Source: Bdellovibrio sp.
GTDB lineage: Bacteria; Bdellovibrionota; Bacteriovoracia; Bacteriovoracales; Bacteriovoracaceae
Assembly (NCBI GenBank): GCA_016187935.1
Contig: JACPIU010000010.1
Span: 62,001-126,000 of the forward strand
Direction: 5' to 3'
Length of the DNA stretch: 64,000 nucleotides
Position 1 is the first letter of the stretch. The number at the start of each line of letters is the position of its first letter. The notes beneath the pieces were generated by a model. The model made no database searches, had not been told where the DNA came from, and saw only the letters and a list, made by a program, of their open reading frames with translations. Positions 46,522-56,700 of this stretch are shown in pieces. Both the position numbers and the translations under genes were made by a program.

Positions 46522-46740
46522 AAATCGGAAAAGGCGCAGCGGAAAGAGTCGGGAATAGTTTCTCTCCGGCCGATTACTGAGCAAATTTTCGATATCGACA
46601 TCCATCGAGTTCCGGGCAAAGATAGTGTTCAGTCCCACTTACATTATGATGTTCGCTTTCTTTTAGAAAGTCCGATCACGGAAAATTTTATCGTGAGTGA
46701 AGAATCACTGGATTTGAAATGGATTTCCGTGGCAGCATGT
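46522..46740 (+). pseudogene. Nudix-hydrolase remnant, copy 1
   Basis: The open frame reads ...ESGIVSLRPITEQIF..., then SHLHYDVRFLLESP and SEESLDLKWISV, which is the C-terminal part of a Nudix hydrolase. The Nudix box N-terminal half and the start are missing, and a stop lies at the left end. About 3.3 kb downstream a second, more damaged copy occurs. By eye the two are about 85 % identical over the first 80 bases. Confidence 0.8.
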
Positions 46741-46799
46741 GTGAGAAATGGAAGCATTTTCATCTTCCAGAAACGCGAAAATTTTCATAGCATTAGGGT

Positions 46800-48548
46800 A
46801 TGTACCAACTCAGACACTATCAAAAAAGCGCCGTTGAAAAAACTATCGCTTACTTTCAACGAAAGCGTGATCCTGCGGTTATTGTGCTGCCCACCGGTGC
46901 GGGGAAAAGCTTGGTCATTGCCGAATTGGCGAAAATTGCCAAAGGGCGTGTGTTGGTGTTGGCCCATGTAAAAGAATTAGTGGAGCAAAATCACGCAAAA
47001 TTTTCCAGCTATGGTCTGGAGGCAGGAATTTATTCGGCAGGCCTCAATAGAAAACAGACTACGCAAAAAGTTATTTTTGGTAGCATCCAATCGATCGCCC
47101 GTGCTGATACCGAAATCTTACAAGGATTCACCCTCCTTATCATTGATGAATGCCACCGCGTGAATATGGAAGAAGAAACCCAGTATTCCGCTGTGATAAA
47201 AGCGCTGAGCATGAGCAACCCGAATATTTGCATCTTAGGCTTGACTGCGACCCCTTATCGTCTTGGATTTGGTTGGATTTATGAGTTCAATCAAAATGGG
47301 GAAATAAAGATTGAAATAGAAACTCAAGGAAAGAGATTTTTTAAACAATGTGTTTATGAGTTGCCCTTAAGTTACATGATCCAAAATAAATATCTCACGC
47401 AACCGGTGAAAATTCACATTCCCGTAACGTGCTATGATTTTTCCGAGCTTACAGACAAAGGCCGGATGTACACTCTGCAAGAAGTAGAAGACCTAATCAA
47501 GCAACAAAAGAGGCTCACTCCTCTCATTATTAAAAACATTATTGATATCACCGAAAGTTATAATCGAAATGGTGTCATGATTTTTAGCAGTACCGTGAAC
47601 CATGCCGAGGAAATTTTGAATTATCTCCCTAAGGGGCAGGCGCGACTGGTCATTGGAGATACCGAAGTCAGTGAACGGGATAAAATAATAGAAGATTTCA
47701 AACAGAAAAAAATTAAATACTTGGTTAATGTTTCAGTGCTGACCACCGGCTTTGATGCTCCCCATGTCGATGTCATCGCCATTCTCCGCCCGACTGAATC
47801 GGCAGGACTTTATCAACAGATCATCGGACGTGGGTTACGCCAATCCCCAGGCAAACAGGATTGCTTGGTTCTTGATTACACAGGAATGGGCCATGACATT
47901 TACAGTCCGGAAATCGGAGAGAAAAGGCCCAGTGAAGAATCGGTGGCCGTTATAGTGACTTGTCCGAAATGCGGTTTCGATAACAATTTTTGGGGTGTCT
48001 TGGATCAAGATAATGAAGTTATCGAGCATTTTGGAAGAAAGTGCCGTGGGGCCGAACAAAATCCCAAAACTCTGGAAATTATTCCCTGCGGTTATCGCTT
48101 TCGTTTTAAACTATGCAACTCTTGTGGCGCAGAAAATGATGTTACTGCCAGAAAATGCACAGCATGCCAAATCGAATTGATTGATGCCGAAGCCAAGCTC
48201 AAGCAGGCGAAGTTATCGAAGAATGCCCACGTCCTACAACCTGATTCGATAGAATATCTTGTGCGAAATGATAAATTCGGAAATCCTTTCCTTGAAATAA
48301 AGTATTATGATTATGATTCGAAATATCTCTCTGAAGTCCATTTCATGGGCAATTCAACTAACCTTAAGAAATTTCATATTAATTTCTTAAGGTCGCACAT
48401 GAAAATGCCAGAGCGCATCCTTTCTATAAAAAATCCCGATGATGTCATTCGGGCACAAAAGCATTTTCGCACGCCCTCTTTTGTCATTGCCAGAAAGCAA
48501 GAAAAGTTCTGGAAAATAACGGAGAAAATTTTTTCGGAAGAATTATAA
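46800..48548 (+). CDS. radD: RadD/YejH-type superfamily 2 DNA helicase
   Basis: The 582-residue protein starts [16 protein letters not shown] and has the SF2 motifs: PTGAGKS (motif I), IIDECHR (DECH box), LGLTATPYR (motif III), and [24 protein letters not shown] (motif VI). After the helicase core there is a zinc-ribbon-like part ([21 protein letters not shown]). Length and layout match E. coli RadD (about 586 residues), which helps RecA-mediated recombination and repair. The ribosome-binding site is weak. It lies between two Nudix fragments. Confidence 0.88.
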   Translation: MYQLRHYQKSAVEKTIAYFQRKRDPAVIVLPTGAGKSLVIAELAKIAKGRVLVLAHVKELVEQNHAKFSSYGLEAGIYSAGLNRKQTTQKVIFGSIQSIARADTEILQGFTLLIIDECHRVNMEEETQYSAVIKALSMSNPNICILGLTATPYRLGFGWIYEFNQNGEIKIEIETQGKRFFKQCVYELPLSYMIQNKYLTQPVKIHIPVTCYDFSELTDKGRMYTLQEVEDLIKQQKRLTPLIIKNIIDITESYNRNGVMIFSSTVNHAEEILNYLPKGQARLVIGDTEVSERDKIIEDFKQKKIKYLVNVSVLTTGFDAPHVDVIAILRPTESAGLYQQIIGRGLRQSPGKQDCLVLDYTGMGHDIYSPEIGEKRPSEESVAVIVTCPKCGFDNNFWGVLDQDNEVIEHFGRKCRGAEQNPKTLEIIPCGYRFRFKLCNSCGAENDVTARKCTACQIELIDAEAKLKQAKLSKNAHVLQPDSIEYLVRNDKFGNPFLEIKYYDYDSKYLSEVHFMGNSTNLKKFHINFLRSHMKMPERILSIKNPDDVIRAQKHFRTPSFVIARKQEKFWKITEKIFSEEL

Positions 48549-48576
48549 AATCAGGCGCCAGGAGATGAAGATTAGG

Positions 48577-48924
48577 ATGAAAATTTTAATTGTACTTACA
48601 CTCTCACTAGCCGTGTCGGCCCAAGAGGAACCGCAGACTCGCGCGATCTCAGATCAGCCAAGCGAAGAAATGCAAGGTAGCAAGCTCATAGTCACTTGCC
48701 CTGAGGTTATTCGTCCCAAAATTGAGCTGAAGCTCAACTGGTCGTCCCAGCCATGTGCGGCGAAATTTAAGGGCCTATCTCCGAATGAAAAAGGTGGTCA
48801 GAAAGATTTCGTCCAATGCTATTACAACTATATTTGCGGTGGGGGAGAATTCACTATCGAAAAGAAATTTCCCAAATACTCCTGCCGGCCTTATAAAGAG
48901 CACAGTGTTGAGTGTTATCGGTAG
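48577..48924 (+). CDS. Small exported Cys-rich protein
   Basis: About 115 residues with a signal peptide (ending SAQ) and cysteines in TCPEV, QPCAAKF, QCYYNYICGGG, SCRPY and ECYR. An ATG at 48565 is possible but stands directly on AGGAG, so the ATG at 48577 is preferred. It follows radD by 28 bases. No family is recognised. Confidence 0.6.
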   Translation: MKILIVLTLSLAVSAQEEPQTRAISDQPSEEMQGSKLIVTCPEVIRPKIELKLNWSSQPCAAKFKGLSPNEKGGQKDFVQCYYNYICGGGEFTIEKKFPKYSCRPYKEHSVECYR

Positions 48925-49010
48925 CAATGTTTTTGGATGGATACTTTTCGGGATGTGTCGTAAGCGAAGTCCAGCTCATAGATAAAAATTGAAGATTTTA
49001 CATAGTTCAC

Positions 49011-49034
49011 TCTCAAGGGGTTGCCCTTTTGAAG
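49011..49034 (+). other. Hairpin without T-run
   Basis: TCAAGGGG and CCCTTTTGA pair around TTG between the two small exported genes. No T-run follows, so it is at best a weak terminator or processing site. Confidence 0.3.
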
Positions 49035-49110
49035 TGAGATTAAAAGAACTAATTTACATTCAACCTCAATTCAGAGTACAAGCGCGCCAACTTTAACACC
49101 GGAGTGTTTT

Positions 49111-49434
49111 ATGCTGAAAAAAGGGTTATTGATAATAGGTTTGATTATTTCTCTTCCGACCTTTGCAGGTCAGAGTTCTCTCGATGTATTGAAATCCGTC
49201 GTGAACAGCAAAACGGTAAAGGAACTGTCTAAGGATGCGGCAGCTGAAGGTTATACCGACTTTGTTAAAGTTGAGAAGACAGCGACCTACCGTTGTCCAG
49301 GTTGCTTTGACTATGCCTTGACCTTCCGTCAGATGACTATGGGTGGACATGTTGATTTAGTAAAAAAAGTCAGCACTCGGATGGTGAACTTTGCCAGTGG
49401 CGAGCTTGAAGTTTCGACCAAAGACCGCGAGTAA
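49111..49434 (+). CDS. Small exported protein
   Basis: This 107-residue protein has a signal peptide (MLKKGLLIIGLIISLPTFAG) and a GGAG site 7 bases upstream. It has one CxxC (YRCPGCFDY) near residue 67 that may bind metal or form a disulphide. No family is recognised. Confidence 0.6.
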   Translation: MLKKGLLIIGLIISLPTFAGQSSLDVLKSVVNSKTVKELSKDAAAEGYTDFVKVEKTATYRCPGCFDYALTFRQMTMGGHVDLVKKVSTRMVNFASGELEVSTKDRE

Positions 49435-49479
49435 TAGAATACACGAGTGATACTTTTGGTTTTAACATTGGTTTAGAAC

Positions 49480-49761
49480 TTAGCCATTTGGTCCCTTGTC
49501 GGAATTATCAAGTTCAATGACACATTCTTTTACCATTTGATCACTATTTTCATCGGCGTACTCGTTTGAACATCGAATTGTACCCTCAATGAATTCTCCC
49601 ATAGTATGGGTCTGTCTTGCCTGAGCATTTGCAGCTATGCTTTTATCAAGTTTATTAAAAACATAAGCGGATGTATTTTTGGCGAGTTTTACTGTAATGG
49701 TTTTGCTCCAGGCAGTACCCATCAATAAAGACACAATCAGCATGGCGCTTAACATCCTCAT
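49480..49761 (-). CDS. Small exported protein
   Basis: The 93-residue product has a signal peptide ending AWS and a GGAGG site four bases before the ATG. Two cysteines (IRCSNE, VKECVIE) could pair. No family is recognised. It points toward the preceding plus-strand gene. Confidence 0.55.
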   Translation of the reverse strand: MRMLSAMLIVSLLMGTAWSKTITVKLAKNTSAYVFNKLDKSIAANAQARQTHTMGEFIEGTIRCSNEYADENSDQMVKECVIELDNSDKGPNG

Positions 49762-49834
49762 AATACCTCCAGTTTAAGAATATAATTTAACTCACGATGC
49801 ATGGCGTAAATAGGGAGGAAAAATAGCTGAAACT

Positions 49835-49864
49835 GGTTTCAGGATACTTAGAAACCTGGAACCC
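49835..49864. repeat. Dispersed palindromic repeat, copy A
   Basis: GGTTTCAGGATACTTA followed by GAAACCTGGAACCC. The arms GGTTTC/GAAACC form a hairpin. Similar halves occur at 52161-52178 and 53220-53270. Confidence 0.5.
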
Positions 49865-49887
49865 GCAACTATGGCCTTTCAAACACA

Positions 49888-50066
49888 TTGGAAACGGCCT
49901 TGCGGGAGGCGCATGAAGAGTCGGGCATAGTTTCTCTCAGACCGATTACTGAACAAACTTTTGATATGGATATCCATCAAGCTCCTGGCAAAGATAGAGT
50001 GCCGTCTATTTGCACTATGATGTTCGTTTTCTTTTAGAAAGCTCGATCACGGAAAATTATAAATAA
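49888..50066 (+). pseudogene. Nudix-hydrolase remnant, copy 2
   Basis: The frame LETALREAHEESGI, which is the end of a Nudix box, continues into VSLRPITEQTFDMDIH. It is then broken by a one-base deletion relative to copy 1, after which LHYDVRFLLESSITENYK continues in the next frame. It lacks a start. Confidence 0.8.
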
Positions 50067-50112
50067 ACGATAAGTACTAATAAATAAGCATAAATATTAA
50101 AAAAATGATAAT

Positions 50113-50154
50113 AGTATTGAAAAATACTTAATAATATGCAATAATATTAAGTAT
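50113..50154. promoter_or_regulatory. Nested AT-rich palindromes over the HTH/DUF2087 start
   Basis: AGTATT-N4-AATACT (50113-50128) overlaps ATACTTAATA-N11-TATTAAGTAT (50124-50154), which runs into the start codon. A third AGTACT element stands nearby upstream. This is a likely autoregulatory operator for the downstream regulator. Confidence 0.55.
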
Positions 50155-50626
50155 GGAAAATAACAAAACAACCGAACAGAACCCCAATCTTCGCTTCTTT
50201 ACCGCCTCTGAAGTCGCAGAGATTTTGAAGATGAATACCCAGGTCATTGCTCGCAAGCTACAAGCGGGGGAAATTGGAGGTTACAAGATCGGCAAGGATT
50301 GGCGTGTTTCGGAGACCCAGTTATTTGCATTTCTAGAGCGGCACTCTAATCAACAGAATGATTCCGGTCATGATTCAAAAACGATCCAGGCCTTTTTCGA
50401 AAATGGTCGCCTTAAGACTATTCCTACGATCAGGAACAAGCGCTTGATTGTGCTCAAGTATCTGGTGTCTAAGCTCGATTCGAGCAAAGTGTATACGGAA
50501 AAAGAAATTAATAAGTTTCTTGCTGCCTTCCACTCGGATGTTTGCACTCTACGCCGCGAATTTATCATCAATAAATTGATGGTGCGAAAGAGTGGGAATT
50601 ACAAGGTGGTTACTTCAAACTATTGA
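50153..50626 (+). CDS. Excisionase-type HTH regulator with DUF2087 domain
   Basis: The 157-residue protein starts with an excisionase/MerR-like helix-turn-helix (FFTASEVAEILKMNTQVIARKLQAGEIGGYKIG, about 14-50). It ends in a DUF2087 domain (TIRNKRLIVLKYLVSKLDSSKVYTEKEINKFLAAFHSDVCTLRREFI). Similar HTH-DUF2087 proteins are transcription regulators. No ribosome-binding site is seen, so the message may be leaderless. It is set in a very AT-rich stretch unlike its neighbours. There is no integrase nearby. Confidence 0.82.
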   Translation: MENNKTTEQNPNLRFFTASEVAEILKMNTQVIARKLQAGEIGGYKIGKDWRVSETQLFAFLERHSNQQNDSGHDSKTIQAFFENGRLKTIPTIRNKRLIVLKYLVSKLDSSKVYTEKEINKFLAAFHSDVCTLRREFIINKLMVRKSGNYKVVTSNY

Positions 50627-50780
50627 AGCACTGGTTCTTGGATATGAACCTGGAATTATTTTCCCGGATATTCCTTAAGCATTTTCTTTGATCATCTTTA
50701 TCGCTAGATTCCATCATTTCGCATTTATTTATAATCTGTAAGAATTCAGCCTTATCGATTAATTTTTTTAAAAGGGTTTT

Positions 50781-52163
50781 ATGAAAAAAAATACATCTTT
50801 ATTTACTTTTTCTACCGGGATAATTTTGATCTTCATGTGTTGCGCTGGTTTTGGCCGGATGGGCATGACGCAAAACGGGCGAAGTGTGCAAGCGTTGATT
50901 TTAGAAGGCCTAAATCAAAATCGTCCTTTGGTCGCCAATGAGATTTTAGTGCAGTTTCGTGCCGCTACCAACGACGAGGAAAAGAAGAGAGTTCGAAGGC
51001 TTATTGCTGGCAATAAGAAAGATGACATCGTCAAAGGAAAAAATGGCGCAGATCTCGAACTCATGATTTTAACAAAATCGCAAAGCCTGCGTGCTGTCAT
51101 CAATAATCTTTTTCAAGAAAAATCCGTTGAGTTTGCAGAACCAAACTGGATCGTGCATCACACAGACATATCAAATGATCCTTACTTCACCAATGGAAGT
51201 TTGTGGGGAATGTACGGTGACAATACCATTCCTGCCAATCAGTTTGGCAGTCGAGCTGGTGAGGCATGGGCCACCAGTGCCGATTGCAGTGATGTTGTTG
51301 TTGGCATTATTGATGAAGGTTATATGTACACCCATCCCGACCTTGCCGCGAACGCTTACAAAAATCCGGGGGAAATAGTTGGCAATGGAATTGATGATGA
51401 TTCTAACGGTTATGTCGACGACGTCTATGGTTGGGACTTTGACAAGAAGAACAATAGTGTTTTTGATGGAGTTAAAGACGATCATGGAACACATGTTGCC
51501 GGTACTATTGGTGCCGTCGGTGGTAATTCACGGGGAGTTGCAGGCGTATGTTGGTCAGTAAAAATTCTAAACGCAAAATTCTTGGGTACTCGCGGAGGCA
51601 CAACCGCTAATGCCATTAAGGCGATTGATTATTTTACCGCTTTTAAATTAAAAGGTTTAAATATTGTGGCCACCAATAATTCTTGGGGAGGAGGAGGATA
51701 CTCGCAAGGCCTGTATGATGCTATTGAACGGGCAGCGGCGGCCGGTGTTTTATTTATCGCGGCAGCTGGAAATAGCGGACGCAATAACGACACTACGGCA
51801 AGTTATCCTTCGGGTTATGATCTTGATAATATTGTAGCTGTGGCCGCGCTTACTTCAACCGGTGCTCTGGCGAGCTATTCTAATTACGGTTCCCGCTCTG
51901 TCGATATCGCTGCGCCCGGTTCTGGTATTTGGTCAACAATTCCGAAAAGTTCCTTTGGCAGAATTGTGGGAGCTTATGCAAGTTACAATGGCACATCGAT
52001 GGCGACCCCTCATGTAACCGGCGCCGCAGCTCTATATAAGGCACGCAACCCCTCGGCTTCAGCTCTAGAGATAAAGGATGCGATACTTCACAGCGCGACG
52101 CCAACTTCTTCATTAAGAGGCAAGGTGTTAACTGAAGGTCGACTTAATGTTGAAAGTTTTTAG
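50781..52163 (+). CDS. Subtilisin-like serine protease (S8)
   Basis: The 460-residue exported protein has an N-terminal signal and an inhibitor/pro-domain-like part (ILVQFRA..., AVINNLFQEKSVEFAEPNWI). The S8 catalytic domain has D178 (IIDEG..THPDL), H238 (HGTHVAG) and S406 (GTSMATPHVTGAA). It is a typical secreted protease of predatory or saprophytic bacteria. It is flanked by the HTH regulator (+) and a lipoprotein (-). Confidence 0.9.
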   Translation: MKKNTSLFTFSTGIILIFMCCAGFGRMGMTQNGRSVQALILEGLNQNRPLVANEILVQFRAATNDEEKKRVRRLIAGNKKDDIVKGKNGADLELMILTKSQSLRAVINNLFQEKSVEFAEPNWIVHHTDISNDPYFTNGSLWGMYGDNTIPANQFGSRAGEAWATSADCSDVVVGIIDEGYMYTHPDLAANAYKNPGEIVGNGIDDDSNGYVDDVYGWDFDKKNNSVFDGVKDDHGTHVAGTIGAVGGNSRGVAGVCWSVKILNAKFLGTRGGTTANAIKAIDYFTAFKLKGLNIVATNNSWGGGGYSQGLYDAIERAAAAGVLFIAAAGNSGRNNDTTASYPSGYDLDNIVAVAALTSTGALASYSNYGSRSVDIAAPGSGIWSTIPKSSFGRIVGAYASYNGTSMATPHVTGAAALYKARNPSASALEIKDAILHSATPTSSLRGKVLTEGRLNVESF

Positions 52164-52178
52164 GAACCTGGGAACCCT
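52161..52178. repeat. Dispersed palindromic repeat, copy B (half)
   Basis: TAGGAACCTGGGAACCC matches the right half of copy A (AGAAACCTGGAACCC). It overlaps the subtilisin stop codon. Confidence 0.4.
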
Positions 52179-52203
52179 GTATTCGTGCCTGCAACCCATG
52201 TTG

Positions 52204-53073
52204 CTAGAATTCCACAGGAGGTAACGCATAACCTTCAGGTAAAGAGGGCATGGCCTCAATCACAGTAGCATAAGTGCCATCAAGGTCAGTCACGTTATAG
52301 GGTGAAGCCACGAATATGCCATAGGCAGCACTTATATCATTCCAGTTAGAGTCAAAGACATTGTCGAAGGCGATGTCACCACTTAAGGAAGACATCAGGT
52401 CAAGGCTGTCCAAAGCTATGTCAGTTGCCCTCTGTGAAATTCCGGCGAGAAAGGCCGCATATTTTTTTGCCTCGTCAGATGCCGAAGCCTCGCTTACTTG
52501 CGAGTTGGCCGGAATCGTTCCAAGAATGTCGCTTACTCCAGAAGCTTGCGCCATAAAAGCATTGGCAGCTTCAATAACCGTTTTAACTTGCGCTGACGTT
52601 AAAGAAGCGTACTGATCTTCCTGGGATTCGTAGTAACTTACTGCTAGTTCAGTGAGTACAGTTACGGCCACAGTCAGATTTTTTTGACTGCTATCAGGCT
52701 CGGGGACTAAGGCCCTTATTTCTGTTGCTCCTAAGGCGACCTCTATTCCGGTTGCTTCTTCAATGTATTTTGCCATGTTATCACCAGCATCAGAGACCAC
52801 GATCTCCAATGAACAGCCGGGGTTGCTTGGTAGGATTAAATTATAGATACCGTTGCTATCCGTTATGGCAGTCTCACCGATTTGGTCCCCGCGCGTTTCA
52901 AAGGTCTTGCAATAAGCTTTGACCGCAGCATTTTTAATGTTTCCTGCACTTGCTCGTCCGGAGATTGTGATCAAAGCACTTTCAGTCGAAGTAGCGACAC
53001 TGGATGTTTTTTTACTACAGCCAGCTAATAAAACTACAGCACTCACTAAGCAGAGTCCGAAGCATGCTTTCAT
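52204..53073 (-). CDS. Lipoprotein of unknown function
   Basis: Starting at 53073 (short lipoprotein signal, lipobox LLAGC near residue 18), the 289-residue product begins with a carboxypeptidase-regulatory/SdrD-B-like beta domain (SALITISGRASAGNIKNAAVKAYC...., GNYNLILPSN). A helical alanine-rich tail follows. It is an envelope protein; no family function is known. Confidence 0.65.
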   Translation of the reverse strand: MKACFGLCLVSAVVLLAGCSKKTSSVATSTESALITISGRASAGNIKNAAVKAYCKTFETRGDQIGETAITDSNGIYNLILPSNPGCSLEIVVSDAGDNMAKYIEEATGIEVALGATEIRALVPEPDSSQKNLTVAVTVLTELAVSYYESQEDQYASLTSAQVKTVIEAANAFMAQASGVSDILGTIPANSQVSEASASDEAKKYAAFLAGISQRATDIALDSLDLMSSLSGDIAFDNVFDSNWNDISAAYGIFVASPYNVTDLDGTYATVIEAMPSLPEGYALPPVEF

Positions 53074-53219
53074 AAAAAACCCCATTATTGACTAATCTTA
53101 TCGGAATTTACTTTATTAACCAAAATTTTTCTTGTAATTGTTTGATTACGGTTACTTAGACAGATGAGGCCGTGAAGGCTTCAGGCACAAAATGACAAAA
53201 GGGCCTGGCACCTTCCATC

Positions 53220-53270
53220 GGTTCCAGGATACTTTTTCGATGTACTGAATCCTGTTTAGGAATCTGAACT
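53220..53270. repeat. Dispersed palindromic repeat, copy C
   Basis: GGTTCCAGGATACTTTTT, then TTAGGAATCTGAACT, is the same two-half pattern as copy A. The adjoining CCTGGCACC/GGTTCCAGG at 53204-53228 forms an imperfect stem. Confidence 0.45.
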
Positions 53271-53289
53271 ATAACGCAAGGAAATCATC

Positions 53290-53562
53290 ATGAAAAAAAT
53301 GTTCTTTCTAATCTTCCTACTTTTAAGTCTTCCCTTATACGCCAATGAAATGATTTGTGAAAAAACAGAATGCGAGACTCATAATTTATTAAATCACACT
53401 TTTTCTTTTTCCATGAATCTTGATTTTTTTCCGAAAGGGGGAGCACGTAGTGCAGAAGTCCGTCCGAGTTATTTTGAAAATGGACAAAAATATTGGATAG
53501 GCCACTCCTTAGGTGCCCTCATAAAACTAACCTATGGCTTTGCCCCAGATAGCAGCGACTAA
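53290..53562 (+). CDS. Small exported protein, possibly frame-disrupted
   Basis: A 90-residue frame starts with a signal peptide (MKKMFFLIFLLLSLPLYAN) and contains two cysteines (MICEKTECE). Near 53540 a different plus frame carries well-formed protein text (KTCSGNYYISHFDCFDRDSANFV) until 53743. This suggests a frameshift that split a longer gene. Confidence 0.5.
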   Translation: MKKMFFLIFLLLSLPLYANEMICEKTECETHNLLNHTFSFSMNLDFFPKGGARSAEVRPSYFENGQKYWIGHSLGALIKLTYGFAPDSSD

Positions 53563-53743
53563 AACTTGCTCTGGGAATTATTATATTTCTCATTTTGATT
53601 GTTTCGACAGAGATTCTGCTAATTTTGTAATTCCTGCAATGTTTTTGGATGAAGTTTTCTTCCCGTTAAGGATAAATCCATTATCGCTCGGCCAACCTGG
53701 CGATCATCTTGATCAAGGTATCTATATCTACCGGCTTACTTAG
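53541..53743 (+). pseudogene. Out-of-frame continuation of the preceding gene
   Basis: The frame is shifted relative to the previous entry and overlaps its end. Its last 63 bases overlap the end of the convergent CheB-CheR kinase gene. It could represent the lost C-terminus, or it could be chance. Confidence 0.35.
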
Positions 53744-56700
53744 ATACGCTGTAAATCCAGCTGCCAAAGCTTTTTTGACATCTTCCTCAGTGGCGTAAGC
53801 GGTCAGTGCCAGAGAAGGCGTCTGTCCTCCCTTGAGGGCACTCAAATCTCGGATTTTACGCATAAGCGAGTGACCATCTTCGATTGGTATGGCGACGTCG
53901 CTTACTAAGACTTGTGGCCTAAATTTTGGGAAAAGCTCAAGGGCCTCTTTAACCGAAGAGGCAGTTTGTACTTTTGCCCCAAAAGATTGGATGGCGATGG
54001 TGAGTGCCTCACGTGTCGTGACCTCATCTTCTACCAGGAGTACCCGAAGGCCATCAAGCACGAGACTTTGTAGCTCTTTAATAGGATCATTTTGCGCTTT
54101 GGTTTTTTTGGCCAAAGGTAAGATCGGCAAATTTAAAGTGAAGGTTGAGCCTTTTCCAAGTCCTGGACTTTCGGCCTGGATAGTTCCTCCATGCAACTCA
54201 ACAAGATTGCGTACGATTGCAAGTCCCAATCCTAATCCATCATGAATTCGTGTCTTTGAGTTGTCAGCTTGAGTAAAGCGCTCAAAAAGATGGGGAAGAA
54301 AGTTGGAGGCAATCCCAATACCATTATCAATCACCTGGATTTGGGCCATGGCCCCAGAGGGCCTTAGAACTTTTTTAAGTTTGACCTGGATCTCACTTTT
54401 TTCAGGAGAGAACTTGATAGCGTTATTGAGCAAATTCCACATAATTTGGTGTATACGTATCGAATCGGCGGAAACTAATCCGATTGATGGTTCAACCGTT
54501 AGATTAATTCGAATAGCTTTATTTTTGGTCATTATGTCCAGTGATTCAATGGTGTCTTGAATGATAGGGGCGAGATCGAGAGCGAGAAACTTGAGAGAAA
54601 GTTTGCCAGAAAGGATACGTGAGATATCGAGGAGATCATCAATGAGTTTGCCCAAAATTTTGGAACTCTGGACAATCATCTCTATGGCCATGGTTGATTT
54701 TTGCTCATCTAGCTTTTTCATGCTGAGCATTTGAGACCATAATAAGATAGCGGTCAACGGAGTACGCAGCTCATGGGAAAGTGTTGCTAGAAATATGTCC
54801 TTGGCCTGGTTGGCCCGCTCGGCCTCACCGCGTGCAGTCTGCGCCACATTCAGAAGTTCGGCGCGCTCCTTTTCCATTTTTTTTCTGTCACTAATGTCGC
54901 GAATAATGCCTGTGATCAGCAGACCATCTGGTGTCTGGGTATGACTCAGAGAGATCTCAACCGGAAAGAGGCTTTCATCTTTTCGCCGTGCCATGAGTTC
55001 TCGCCCCGTCCCGGCCATGTTTTCTGAAGCGATCTTTACATGGGATTGTTGCCAGTCACTTTGAGGGATCAATAGGTCAATCGGCCTTCCGATAACTTCT
55101 TGTGGTTCATGGCCGAACCATTGCTTTACCTGTTTGTTGGCAAATACGATTTTCCCATCCTTATCAGTACAGAGAATGGCATCAACAGCGGCATCCAAGA
55201 GATCATGAAATTTTTGCTCTGATATTTTGAGCTCGCGTTCGGCCTTCCGGCGTTCAGTGATGTTGTCCAAGGATACCAGCATGGCCTTTTTCTCAATTCC
55301 AATCCAATCGATCTGGCGAGCACTGAGAAGCAAGATCTGATATCCGGCGCGTGGAAAATCATATTCAATTTCATAATTGGTGATGATGGTATTGTCGGCC
55401 AGAACCTCTGTCATGGCCTTGCGGAGGGAAGAAATCGGCCAATTGGGGCCCATCAAGATAGAAAAGAAATCCTTTCCGTATTCTTGTGAGGTGAGATGAA
55501 AGCTGGTTAAAAAACTTTCATTGGCAGACATGACCCTTAAATTTTGATCCAGTACCACCAAGGGCAGTTGCACTGTATCGGCGATGGACCTGGCGTAGTC
55601 AAGTTGGGATTTACTATATGCCAGATTTTTCTTGAGCAGATCAATGTCGATCAAGGAGATAACGGCACCGTCAATTCTGTTTTCGGTAGTTTTATAGGGC
55701 CTAATTTGAAGACGGAGCCATTTGCCTTGATAATCCTGAAGCTCTTTTTGCTGCTGATGTAAGGACTCGATCACTTCTGAAACCAAGCTATCCAAATCAT
55801 GATTAAAGATAGGGGTAATCTCTTTTATCGGGCGGCCAATATCACTCGGAACTAGGTTGAAGATCTTCTCGGCCGCTGGGGTGAATTTGCGAATGCGATG
55901 GTCATTGCCCACGATTAGAATGGGAATTTCCACAGTGCTCAGTAAATTGTTCAGATCACTACTCAATTGAAGCAGCTCCGAATTACTCTTTTGCATCTCA
56001 TCGTTCACGGTAATGAGTTCCTCGTTAGAGGATTGCAGCTCTTCCTTGGCGGTCTCTAGCTCTTCATTGGTGCTTTGTAGTTCTTCATTGGTGCTTTGTA
56101 GTTCTTCATTGGCAGAAGTCAGTTCCTCCTGAGTTGCGGCAAATTCATCGGCCATGATCTGCTGATACTGTTTGCTTTCAGCAAAATCATGCTCCAGCTG
56201 ATTGATTCTCTCTTCCTGATCGTTCGAAATAATCTTGCGTGCACCTTTCTTAGGTATGGACGCTTCTTCAAAGAAGATTACAAAATTTTGCTGATCCGGA
56301 GGGAAAACAGGGTTAACGGGAATAACTTCGATATTGACCGATCTTTGCGTCCCATCCACCTCGTAGGGTAGGCCTTCGCGGCGTATTGGTTTATTTCCTT
56401 TTTTAGTCGCATGGAACATCATGCGAAGAGCATGGACGAGGTCTTGTCTGGCCATCTTAAATAGGTTGGCGCTTGGCAAACCAGATGCCGGTTCCAGGTA
56501 AGGTGCGGTTCTTCCTCTAAACTGCAAAATTTCCATCTCCGAATTCACAACCACAAAAGGCGGAGCGTACTTGGAAAGAGCAAGTCGATCTGCATCTTGT
56601 AGGAAATCGGCCATGCTCTTCACTCTTGCCGGTATCTTTCCATCCGCTCCTTGGGTGTCAAACCAAGTCCGGTTTATAGGGAAACGAGAAATGGCAGGGG

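Noticed and set aside
46693-46971. 92-residue frame at the Nudix remnant as an intact gene
   Set aside because: Only its first 16 codons match Nudix text; the rest is a shadow of radD.
50153-50626. Excisionase-like HTH as a sign of a phage or integrative element
   Set aside because: No integrase, att-site tRNA or phage gene is present; the DUF2087 tail marks it as an ordinary regulator.
56061-56112. Short tandem repeats that look like CRISPR units
   Set aside because: They are in-frame 21-bp units coding a coiled coil, without spacers or cas genes.
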